Shown here in pieces: positions 21,044-31,319 of a stretch of 64,000 bases of DNA. Source of the stretch: Selaginella moellendorffii. Lineage: Eukaryota; Streptophyta; Lycopodiopsida; Selaginellales; Selaginellaceae. The notes below the pieces were generated by a model. That model ran no database searches, was not told where the DNA came from, and worked only from the letters and a program-made list of their open reading frames with translations. The stretch is from assembly GCF_000143415.4 (NCBI RefSeq), contig NW_003314366.1, forward strand, positions 11,348 through 75,347, given 5' to 3'. The position numbers and the translations under genes are program-made. Each line of letters starts with the position of its first letter. Within the stretch, counting starts at the first letter, position 1.

Positions 21044-23701
21044 ATGGTGCGAGAGCAGTCTCATGGGAAGCCGCCAAGGGCGGATGGGGAAGAATTGGAA
21101 TCAGCTATCAGGGCTGGGAAGCGGCAAAGGGCGGATGGGCCTGAGCGATCGATTCAGCAGCAGATTGAGGAAGTGGAATCGGAGATCAGGGCCGTGCAAC
21201 AAGCGATTGAGCTGGTTGAGCAGAAGGTGGAGCGCGCTGACCAGAAGGTGGATTCCACGCAGGGTGAGCTTCAGAAGCACTGGATGGAGAAGGAGAAGCA
21301 GCTCCGTGATGAGAAGAAGCAGCTCCGTGATGAGGAGAAGCAGCTCCGTCAGCAGCTCATTCCCTTTAGTGGAGTTGATTGGTCAAACGCCCGTGATCGG
21401 ATTGCCAAGCTGAAGGAGCTCTTTGGACCTCGTCTTAAGCATGCCCGCATGTACAGAAAATGCCTTGAAAGGGATTCATTATCTTCTTTGCCAACTGGCT
21501 TGTCTCTGAAGGACATCGGGCAGCAGTTTCCCATTGTTGGACGAGAGAAGACTGTGGATGCATTGCTCAGGGGTAACTGGCTGTTGTACAAGCAATTCAT
21601 GAGCAATCAACACACAGACTGGGATGTGTTTAGGCGCCTCCACCATATAATGGGTGTGGTTGGATTCCCGGGTGCGGGAAAAACATCATTTGGCAAGGCA
21701 CTCCCACAAATACTCATTGAGATGAGAAGGCAACAGAGTGATCCAGGGCTAAGGATTCAACAACTTGCCTCGCTTTTCGATACATCAATCGATGAGGTGC
21801 GACCGTGGGATGCCATGATGAGCACCGTTGAACATCTCGACGTGGTCATGTACCATGATTTTATTTCAACTTTCATTGGCGAGGCCGGGCTGGGTGATGC
21901 TCAGGTTTTGGCCCTGAGGACTTTGCATGCAGCTGTTTCTAGAGCAGATGGCCAAGATAACATCAGAAAAGATACTGGGACTTGGACGTGTTTTTTTTAC
22001 CAAGAGCTTGTCGCTGTTGTTGATGCCAAAGCACCTGATTTGAAGAAGTTCCTCCTGTTTGATGACGTGATAGCTTTGTTGCGAGAAGTCTGCGAGCTCG
22101 GAGACCAAAACATTTTCCTGTCGTTCTTCTTTGATGAGATTGGGAGGAACAACGTCCTTGTTCAGAAAGTGTTTCGGGAGTTCATAGTTTGGAAGTACAG
22201 CAACGTGGGTGGCAAAACGTTTGTCACTATGCTCGGAGCGACCAACCTTTTCACAGCGGCATCTTTGAGAGAGAGCGGTGACACTGGATCATCTGAAGTG
22301 ATTTATATTCCTGTCAACCCTCTCAGCAGCAGCGATCGGGAGAAGCTGGTGTTGCAAGTCTTTAACAAGGTGCTGAGGACTTCAAACCGTGAAGAACTTC
22401 ACGCTTTAAATGATGGCATGCAGCTGTTGTGCAAGCTGAGCGGAGGGAATCCGAGGTTGATTACCTTCATGGTTCAGGCTTTGGCTTCAGATGACCCAGA
22501 CATGGCCCTTGACATTGACAACCTTGCGCTGAGAATTCAGGAGCCCTTCCTGAGAGACAAAGTAAGGCGGATTCTGGATCGTGTGTGGAGCCTATGCAGA
22601 AGATTCGAGTATTACAATGGCTTTGCCGGGGATGAGAGATTTTCTTATTTCTTACGAGCAATTCAAGCATCGATGCTTCGTGAGCATGTCTCAAGGAATG
22701 GACCGGTTCTGCTGCAGGCCTTTCCAAGAGAGAATGTTTTGACATGGGAAGCTCTGGAGAGTTGTGGAGTAGTGGCTGTGGTTCTTGACGAAGAAAAGGC
22801 TCTGGTGGAGTTTTCACCTGTGTTACTGCATAAGCTAACACTCCAGCGGGAGGACCTTTTTGGCTCTACAACTTTTGATTTGACAACAATGTCAACGGAT
22901 GATTGGAAGCAGAAGGAAGACAACGATTTGGTGTCTCTGATCTTCAGCATCTACATTCATAAGGTATGTGAATTCTACGTTCATAGTCTTTCATAGTCTC
23001 GGTTACTAACATGTTATTTGCAGTTACTATCGGGGGGTTCAGACACCTTCATGCTGGCGGACGTGTTGCCTTGCGATTGGTACATCCCTGACAATCTGAA
23101 GAACCGAAAGTTCAGGTTCCCCACTTTTCCAGTTTCAATCAAGCAACTGAGTCCAGGTATGTTCTTGTTTTTAGTTTTTTGGTTTCGGATCAAACACAGT
23201 AGTCCAGGCTCAAAGGAGGAGGTTCAAAGGTCAGGGACTTGGGCCATGTGTGGACCTCGGAACAGCGGGGCTGATACCTTCCTGATACTCGAGGAAGTAA
23301 AAGGCATTGATTTGGAGCCATTTCTTTTGTACATCCAAAGCAAGTGCTCTGGAGACCCTCTTAAGCCAGCCATTGCGGATTGGTCGGAAGTCGTTCGAAA
23401 TGTTAAGAGTGACGTCCGAAGACTGATTGCTATCAAGGACAATGAGCAGCCTGGCGATGAAAGTAAGTCCATACGTTATACATTTTTTGTTTATTTTTAA
23501 TTTTTGTTTTTTGTAGAGTATGCTCGAACGAACTTTGGATACGTATTTTTCTCGGACAAGGACAATTCATCAGCTCTCTCATATCAAAAGTCTAATCCGA
23601 TGGATATATACGCCTCGAGTGTTATTATCGGCTCCAATTTTGGTATGATCGAGCAGATTGCAGCTGTAAGGCATACCAAAAAGTGTACGAGAGAGATGTG
23701 A
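21044..23701 (+). CDS. P-loop NTPase with C-terminal PD-(D/E)XK-like motif (Crinkler/RHS-type), left copy
   Basis: Predicted exons are 21,044-22,963, 23,024-23,156, 23,208-23,462 and 23,517-23,701, giving about 830 residues. All junctions are GT-AG and keep the frame, and TACTAAC lies 14 nt before the first acceptor. The second intron (51 nt, in frame) could be retained. The ATG is in GCCATGG context. Residues 35-105 form a charged coiled coil with LRDEEKQ repeats. Walker A GFPGAGKTS is at 207-215, Walker B FLSFFFDE at 358-365, and a GATN sensor-like motif at 398-401. In exon 3, GADTFLIL (D707) and YIQSKC (Q728-S-K730) resemble the D...QxK core of PD-(D/E)XK nucleases. NTPase-nuclease fusions occur in Crinkler and RHS effector families; that assignment is inferred from layout only. 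Confidence 0.75.
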
Positions 23702-23762
23702 TCACCAGTATTTAGTGGTAAAGGAGGCTTTCCAGGTGCGATTCAGCTAGACTTTGATACCA

Positions 23763-24129
23763 AGAGAGTCTTACGATTCTGGTTTTCCTTTGGTAGGTGA
23801 CTGGATTCTCTATTGGTGACAGTAAGGGAAACGGCATAGATAATGTGTTGACGTTGAGTGCACAACAATCCATATTTAAGTTTATTTAAGAAATTTAGTT
23901 TAAAAAGTCATAATTATTATTATTTCAGTTATTTTAAATTCATGTATAGTCATATATAGTAAATCCATATATATGTATTTAGCCTGAGCTTAGGTGTCTC
24001 TCTTAAAACATTTCCTTCTCTTCTGTTTGATTATTTACAAGCAGCCATGTAAGTACTTCATTTGATTGATATCTTTTAGATTTCTTGCTCTTATAGTTGG
24101 CATATTAAATTACATCCACGGATGTAACA
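23763..24129 (-). repeat. Short copia-type LTR with primer site, left copy
   Basis: The minus strand begins TGTTACATCCGTGG at 24,129 and runs about 367 bp to a TGGTATCAAAG primer-like site (23,752-23,762). It is A/T-rich with TATATA runs. The expected CA end is not clear, so the boundary is approximate. No coding sequence follows, because the NTPase 3' end is only 50 bp away. The mirror is 27,361-27,727. Confidence 0.45.
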
Positions 24130-24535
24130 AAGTTTCTCTTTTGACCGTTGAATTTTTGTCAAAAGTTCCAAAGTGGAATGGTTATATCAATAGAAGTTGA
24201 GACTACTCGAGAATAAGTAGTGGGATTGAGATAGAGGAAGAGTCTCAAACAAGTTTAGCGAGAACTAAACCAATGAAAGGGAGAGAACCACCACAGGTGG
24301 TCGATCGAGTCTTTATGTTAAAGAGACCATGCTTCTTGGAGGATGGACAACACATAATGAGCCTTCGGTGTCAAACTATTGACAAATATTGGCTAGGTGC
24401 CAAAGATGGAAAGGGTAATACATGCTAGTATTACTTTATAAAATAATTTATCGTTCAATGAAGACATCGAACTTCATCTATAGGTGGTGGAGTTGTGAGA
24501 CACAAATCCCTAAGCCCCAAAGTGGAGCTAAAAGG
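24130..24535 (+). mobile_element. Diverged LARD-B 3' end and LTR start
   Basis: The GAGACTACTCGAGAA...TAGTGGGATTGA block, AGCGAGAACTAAACCAAT and AAATATTGGCTAGGTGCCAA match 9,430-9,720 with many changes. TAGGTGGTGGAGTTGTGAGACACAAATCCC (24,481-24,510) is the polypurine tract plus LTR start. It is cut at 24,535 by the central retroelement; pairing with the opposite arm stops here. Confidence 0.65.
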
Positions 24536-26662
24536 AGTCCAGTGGTTGCGTTGTGGAGAGCCATCCCGCGAGCTGTCGGCATGTGTCACCGATGTCGAGG
24601 GAGCGGCACCATTTTAACGGAATACACGCTTTTCCAGAAGTCGTGTGTGGAGTTCAGGGTTGAAACTCACATATTCACGATCAGAAGGAAGAGCGGAATC
24701 CAACGGTATATTCCGTTTTGACTCGGTCAACAGGGATACAGTCGGAATATTGGGGAATATTCCATACTGACGGTTGACTCTGCGTTGACCGTGCGTTGAC
24801 TCGAGATGGGGGTGGCCTGGAGTGACTTGGGACATACCTGAAGTCCATTGGCCAGACCCTGGGAGTCATCGGGTACGCGGAGAGGGATGCAAACATGTGC
24901 TTCTGTGTCTTGAAAAGTGCGGTACAAGACATGGCTAGGCTCGCGGAGGGAGCTTAGCCCTGACCAGGAACGAACCGAGGTTTGGGGAGCATCTCCAGCA
25001 CGTAATCACTCGGGGGAGTGTGTCTGCGGGAGCTTCATCCATCACCTGTTTAAGGTTTAGGATGTCCCCCAAGCCTAGCTGCGTGTAAGGCAGCTTGAAG
25101 GCGAGGGGGGCCTTCCGAAAATACACAAGCAGCCAATAAAGGGCCGGCCCATTGCAAGCTACATTGGGACTTTGTGGGAGCCTCTCGCGTGTTAGCTTCA
25201 CCGCCAGCTCTACGACATCCTGCTGAAGCAGCCAACGTTTCTTTCCGACTTGCGCATGCTGCTGCAGGACCTCCTCCACCTATAGCTCCCGTGGGACTGC
25301 TGGCTCTTCACGTTCGATGTAGAGAGCCTCTACCCAAGCATCCCCACACGAGAAGGTCTCCAACGCCTCCGCGACTTTGTGTTTGCCGAGTACGGCAACA
25401 CCACAAGCTTGCGGTTCCTCATGGCTGCGGCTGCCCTCGTCCTGGAGCACAACTATGTGGAGTTCGACAGTAACATCTACCAGCAGATCTGTGGCACAGC
25501 AATGGGCTCCAACTTCGAGGTGGTCTACGCTTGCCTCTTCCTCTGCTCTCTCGAAGCCGAGTACAAGCATGCCACCAACGACTGGCCCTTCTATCTACGA
25601 AGGTACATAAATGACGGAGTGGGCATTTGGACAGGTACACGAGCAGGTCTCGAACGATGGCTCCGAGGATACAGCACGCTGTGTCCTTCGATCAAGATCA
25701 CCTCGGTGATCTCGCTCGAAGAGTTGGATATCCTCGATATCCACTTCTTCAAAGGCCCTCGCTTTGAAGAGACAGGCTGCCTCGACTCGTCCACGTTCCA
25801 GAAGCCGCTCAATGCCTACCAGTACCTTCCCTGGACGTCGGTTCACCCATGGCACCAGAAAGTGGCATTCATCCGCAGCGAGCTCCACAGATACCTCCTC
25901 CGCGAGAGCACGGCCGATGGATTCCACGCCATGCGCACGCGGTTCTACCACCGCCTCCGTGCCCGGGGATACCCGATTTCCTTCCTCCATCACTGCTTCT
26001 CCGGCATCTCCTACGACCAGCGACATCAAGCTCTCCTCGCACGTTCGCGCCATTCTAGCGATGCCTGTCGACAGGCCCCCCTCGCCTTCAAGCTGCCTTA
26101 CACACTCCACAGTGCGCAGCTAGGCTTGGGGGACATCCTAAACCCTAAACAGGTGATGGATGAAGCTCCCGCAGACACACTCCCCCGAGTGATTACGTGC
26201 TGGAGATGCTCCCCAAACCTCGGTTCGTTCCTGGTCAGGGCTAAGCTCCCTCCGCGAGCCTAGCCATGTCTTGTACCGCACTTTTCAAGACACAGAAGCA
26301 CATGTTTGCATCCCTCTCCGCGTACCCGATGACTCCCAGGGTCTGGCCAATGGACTTCAGGTATGTCCCAAGTCACTCCAGGCCACCCCCATCTCGAGTC
26401 AACGCACGGTCAACGCGTAGTCAACGGTCAGAATGGAATATTCCCCAATATTCCGACTGTATCCCTGTTGACCGAGTCAAAACGGAATATACCGTTGGAT
26501 TCCGCTCTTCCTTCTGATCGTGAATATGTGAGTTTCAACCCTGAACTCCACACACGACTCGTGGAAAAGCGTGTATTCCGTTAAAATGGTGCCGCTCCCT
26601 CGACATCGGCGACACATGCCGACAGCTCGCGGGATGGCTCTCCCCAACGCAACCACTGGACT
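24536..26662 (+). mobile_element. Penelope-like retroelement with inverted ends, at the palindrome centre
   Basis: The 2.1 kb unit has inverted ends: 24,536-25,115 pairs with 26,076-26,662, and paired coordinates sum to 51,198, offset from the large palindrome. Between them is a reverse transcriptase of Penelope type. The 5' inverted copy repeats the last codons of the RT in reverse, as is usual for Penelope-like elements, whose ends are often partial inverted copies. No GIY-YIG endonuclease domain is visible. It interrupts the LARD-B-like LTR start on the left. Confidence 0.7.
25286..26263 (+). pseudogene. Penelope-like reverse transcriptase
   Basis: Motif A is FTFDVESLYPSIPTREG (about 25,307-25,357) with the catalytic Asp; motif B is QICGTAMGSNFEVVYACLF; motif C reads YINDGVGIW where active relatives have a DD pair. 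The C-terminal FLVRAKLPPR resembles the conserved LVRAKL end of Penelope RTs. The same frame continues upstream of a TAG at 25,283-25,285 (LKQPTFLSDLRMLLQ), so the protein carries a nonsense codon and an altered catalytic box and is likely dead. The enzyme class primes reverse transcription at the target site. Confidence 0.75.
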
Positions 26663-27360
26663 CCGGGTATGTATGAGTGACCTCAGGCCCTCCATCTCAG
26701 ACTCCATCTCAGACTTCATCTCAAGTCCATCTCATTTCGAGTCTATCTCGAACTCCTTCTCGGACACTTTCATATGTCATGTGTTGGTCCTCTTGTGTCC
26801 CTTTTCTAGAGACTCACTTATTGCTCATTTCATGCTTGTTCCTCAAGCACTTCGTTGGGAGTTCCACTCCCACTCTCAACCTTTCAAGTTGGAGCTTTTA
26901 GTTCAAACATGTTACACTTATTTGGCTCTCGCTTTAACCACTACCATATGGCACCCTTTTGGCTCCACTTTGGGGCTTAGGGATTTGTGTCTCACAACTC
27001 CACCACCTATAGATGAAGTTCGATGTCTTCATTGAACGATAAATTATTTTATAAAGTAATACTAACATGTATTACCCTTTCCATCCTTGGCACCTAGCCA
27101 ATATTTGTCAATAGTTTGACACCGAAGGCTCATTATGTGTTGTCCATCCTCTAAGAAGCATGGTCTCTTTAACATAAAGACTCGATCGACCACCTGTGGT
27201 GGTTCTCTCCCTTTCATTGGTTTAGTTCTCGCTAAACTTGTTTGAGACTCTTCCTCTATCTCAATCCCACTACTTATTCTCGAGTAGTCTCAACTTCTAT
27301 TGATATAACCATTCCACTTTGGAACTTTTGACAAAAATTCAACGGTCAAAAGGGAAACTT
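26663..27360 (-). mobile_element. Diverged LARD-B LTR start and 3' end, right copy
   Basis: On the minus strand this reads as the LARD-B 3' end, the polypurine tract, then the LTR start TGTGAGACACAAATCCC (about 26,995) through a short decayed GAGATGGAGTC array (26,690-26,760). The part from 26,955 pairs with 24,130-24,535. The 26,663-26,954 part has no left-arm partner, because the Penelope-like element replaces it there. Confidence 0.65.
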
Positions 27361-27727
27361 TGTTACATCCGTGGATGTAATTTAATATGCCAACTATAAG
27401 AGCAAGAAATCTAAAAGATATCAATCAAATGAAGTACTTACATGGCTGCTTGTAAATAATCAAACAGAAGAGAAGGAAATGTTTTAAGAGAGACACCTAA
27501 GCTCAGGCTAAATACATATATATGGATTTACTATATATGACTATACATGAATTTAAAATAACTGAAATAATAATAATTATGACTTTTTAAACTAAATTTC
27601 TTAAATAAACTTAAATATGGATTGTTGTGCACTCAACATCAACACATTATCTATGCCGTTTCCCTTACTGTCACCAATAGAGAATCCAGTCACCTACCAA
27701 AGGAAAACCAGAATCATAAGACTCTCT
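27361..27727 (+). repeat. Short copia-type LTR with primer site, right copy
   Basis: Mirror of 23,763-24,129: it starts TGTTACATCCGTGG and is followed by TGGTATCAAAG at 27,728. It differs at single positions (for example CATCAACACA against the left CGTCAACACA). Confidence 0.45.
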
Positions 27728-27788
27728 TGGTATCAAAGTCTAGCTGAATCGCACCTGGAAAGCCTCCTTTACCACTAAATACTGGTGA

Positions 27789-30446
27789 TCACATCTCTCT
27801 CGTACACTTTTTGGTATGCCTTACAGCTGCAATCTGCTCGATCATACCAAAATTGGAGCCGATAATAACACTCGAGGCGTATATATCCATCGGATTAGAC
27901 TTTTGATATGAGAGAGCTGATGAATTGTCCTTGTCCGAGAAAAATACGTATCCAAAGTTCGTTCGAGCATACTCTACAAAAAACATAAATTAAAAATAAA
28001 CAAAAAATGTATAACGTATGGACTTACTTTCATCGCCAGGCTGCTCATTGTCCTTGATAGCAATCAGTCTTCGGACGTCACTCTTAACATTTCGAACGAC
28101 TTCCGACCAATCCGCAATGGCTGGCTTAAGGGGGTCTCCAGAGCACTTGCTTTGGATGTACAAAAGAAATGGCTCCAAATCAATGCCTTTTACTTCCTCG
28201 AGTATCAGGAAGGTATCAGCCCCGCTGTTCCGAGGTCCACACATGGCCCAAGTCCCTGACCTTTGAACCTCCTCCTTTGAGCCTGGACTACTGTGTTTGA
28301 TCCGAAACCAAAAAACTAAAAACAAGAACATACCTGGACTCAGTTGCTTGATTGAAACTGGAAAAGTGGGGAACCTGAACTTTCGGTTCTTCAGATTGTC
28401 AGGGATGTACCAATCGCAAGGCAACACGTCCGCCAGCATGAAGGTGTCTGAACCCCCCGATAGTAACTGCAAATAACATGTTAGTAACCGAGACTATGAA
28501 AGACTATGAACGTAGAATTCACATACCTTATGAATGTAGATGCTGAAGATCAGAGACACCAAATCGTTGTCTTCCTTCTGCTTCCAATCATCCGTTGACA
28601 TTGTTGTCAAATCAAAAGTTGTAGAGCCAAAAAGGTCCTCCCGCTGGAGTGTTAGCTTATGCAGTAACACAGGTGAAAACTCCACCAGAGCCTTTTCTTC
28701 GTCAAGAACCACAGCCACTACTCCACAACTCTCCAGAGCTTCCCATGTCAAAACATTCTCTCTTGGAAAGGCCTGCAGCAGAACCGGTCCATTCCTTGAG
28801 ACATGCTCACGAAGCATCGATGCTTGAATTGCTCGTAAGAAATAAGAAAATCTCTCATCCCCGGCAAAGCCATTGTAATACTCGAATCTTCTGCATAGGC
28901 TCCACACACGATCCAGAATCCGCCTTACTTTGTCTCTCAGGAAGGGCTCCTGAATTCTCAGCGCAAGGTTGTCAATGTCAAGGGCCATGTCTGGGTCATC
29001 TGAAGCCAAAGCCTGAACCATGAAGGTAATCAACCTCGGATTCCCTCCGCTCAGCTTGCACAACAGCTGCATGCCATCATTTAAAGCGTGAAGTTCTTCA
29101 CGGTTTGAAGTCCTCAGCACCTTGTTAAAGACTTGCAACACCAGCTTCTCCCGATCGCTGCTGCTGAGAGGGTTGACAGGAATATAAATCACTTCAGATG
29201 ATCCAGTGTCACCGCTCTCTCTCAAAGATGCCGCTGTGAAAAGGTTGGTCGCTCCGAGCATAGTGACAAACGTTTTGCCACCCACGTTGCTGTACTTCCA
29301 AACTATGAACTCCCGAAACACTTTCTGAACAAGGACGTTGTTCCTCCCAATCTCATCAAAGAAGAACGACAGGAAAATGTTTTGGTCTCCGAGCTCGCAG
29401 ACTTCTCGCAACAAAGCTATCACGTCATCAAACAGGAGGAACTTCTTCAAATCAGGTGCTTTGGCATCAACAACAGCGACAAGCTCTTGGTAAAAAAAAC
29501 ACGTCCAAGTCCCAGTATCTTTTCTGATGTTATCTTGGCCATCTGCTCTAGAAACAGCTGCATGCAAAGTCCTCAGGGCCAAAACCTGAGCATCACCCAG
29601 CCCGGCCTCGCCAATGAAAGTTGAAATAAAATCATGGTACATGACCACGTCGAGATGTTCAACGGTGCTCATCATGGCATCCCACGGTCGCACCTCATCG
29701 ATTGATGTATCGAAAAGCGAGGCAAGTTGTTGAATCCTTAGCCCTGGATCACTCTGTTGCCTTCTCATCTCAATGAGTATTTGTGGGAGTGCCTTGCCAA
29801 ATGATGTTTTTCCCGCACCCGGGAATCCAACCACACCCATTATATGGTGGAGGCGCCTAAACACATCCCAGTCTGTGTGTTGATTGCTCATGAATTGCTT
29901 GTACAACAGCCAGTTACCCCTGAGCAATGCATCCACAGTCTTCTCTCGTCCAACAATGGGAAACTGCTGCCCGATGTCCTTCAGAGACAAGCCAGTTGGC
30001 AAAGAAGATAATGAATCCCTTTCAAGGCATTTTCTGTACATGCGGGCATGCTTAAGACGAGGTCCAAAGAGCTCCTTCAGCTTGGCAATCCGATCACGGG
30101 CGTTTGACCAATCAACTCCACTAAAGGGAATGAGCTGCTGACGGAGCTGCTTCTCCTCATCACGGAGCTGCTTCTTCTCATCACGGAGCTGCTTCTCCTT
30201 CTCCATCCAGTGCTTCTGAAGCTCACCCTGCGTGGAATCCACCTTCTGGTCAGCGCGCTCCACCTTCTGCTCAACCAGCTCAATCGCTTGTTGCACGGCC
30301 CTGATCTCCGATTCCACTTCCTCAATCTGCTGCTGAATCGATCGCTCAGGCCCATCCGCCCTTTGCCGCTTCCCAGCCCTGATAGCTGATTCCAATTCTT
30401 CCCCATCCGCCCTTGGCGGCTTCCCATGAGACTGCTCTCGCACCAT
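27789..30446 (-). CDS. P-loop NTPase with C-terminal PD-(D/E)XK-like motif (Crinkler/RHS-type), right copy
   Basis: Mirror gene with exons 28,527-30,446, 28,334-28,466, 28,028-28,282 and 27,789-27,973. The exon 1 translation is identical to the left copy over 640 residues, and so are the other exons. The only change I found is one base in the third intron (TTTTTG left, TTTATG right). Walker A, Walker B and the D...QSK motif are intact. The reading frame is open in both copies while the neighbouring copia and CDKAL1-like sequences are broken in both, so the gene is either young or still selected. The two copies transcribe toward the palindrome centre. Confidence 0.75.
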
Positions 30447-30669
30447 GGCGGAACCCTAACCTAGGTACTCTGTTTTTTAGGGTTCTAGCCGTAGAATGGG
30501 ACATTGTGCGAGGCGAGCTTCGACTGCATTCGATGTGAGGTTGATAGAAAACACCTGAAACTGGCATTGAGGTATGTTCAGCTGAATCTGTGAAATGGTG
30601 TAGACTTTACTGAGTTTACCTGCATTCGGGCAGGTAAACTGGAGTAGGTTCACGTAGAAAAGAACTAAT
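30447..30669. promoter_or_regulatory. Divergent intergenic region, right copy
   Basis: Mirror of 20,821-21,043, with the stem-loop at 30,614-30,639 and telobox-like AACCCTAAC / TTAGGGTT near 30,455-30,485. Confidence 0.45.
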
Positions 30670-31319
30670 GTTGACTACTCATTCAGAGCGGCTGTGAGTA
30701 TATGGCAGGACAGCTTCAGGCTTATGGCCATCTCGGACTCTCCTCAGAGAGCTGATCTTTGGCTGATCAACACGTAAGTTCAGTATCAGAAGGAAGAATC
30801 TTAAGCTGGATCAACTTGTTGCTGCTGTCTTATTCGCAGGTGTACTCTGAAAGCTCCGACAATGGAAACACTGATATGTAAAGGCAAAGCGGCCTCTATT
30901 CCCTTGGTGGATAGCTGGATGCGTTCCTCAGGGTTTAAAAGATCTCGAAGCCATCAGCGTCATCGGAGTGCAGCAAATACAGCAGGGGAGACTTTGAAAG
31001 GCCACGAGGCCTGGCTGCTTCAACGGGATGCTTTACCGTCTCTTGATTTGCCAAAAGTTTATAATCTCTTTTGCTGTTGTGTTTTCAGGTTCGTAAGAAC
31101 AAGTTTGTCGAGATCATTCCTATCAACGTTGGCTGCTTGGGTGCTTGCACATACTGCAAGATGAAGCATGCTCGCGGGCATCTTGGCAGCTACACAGTAG
31201 ATGCACTAGTAAGGACCTTCGCCAGTTTCTTTTCTCTGTTACTGAGCTTTATCTACAGGTGCAAAGATTGAAAACTGTGGTGTCTGAAGGTGTGAAGGAG
31301 ATATGGCGACACTGGAGCT
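30670..31319 (+). pseudogene. CDKAL1-like: CDKAL1-like tRNA methylthiotransferase pseudogene, right copy
   Basis: Exon-like blocks lie at about 30,672-30,773, 30,840-31,056, 31,089-31,208 and 31,259-31,318, with introns of 66, 32 and 50 nt bounded by GT and AG. The radical-SAM cysteines (GCLGACTYC) are in the third block. The second block shifts frame twice around AGCVPQG. The last block ends at DTGA, where the family continues with Y and a GRD motif, because the copia LTR starts at 31,320. A 5' part and the whole 3' half (TRAM domain) are absent. Confidence 0.85.

Noticed and set aside
20923-21144. Small plus-strand ORF upstream of, and overlapping, the NTPase start
   Set aside because: It overlaps the NTPase in another frame, has a low-complexity end (AAKGGW repeats) and no independent support.
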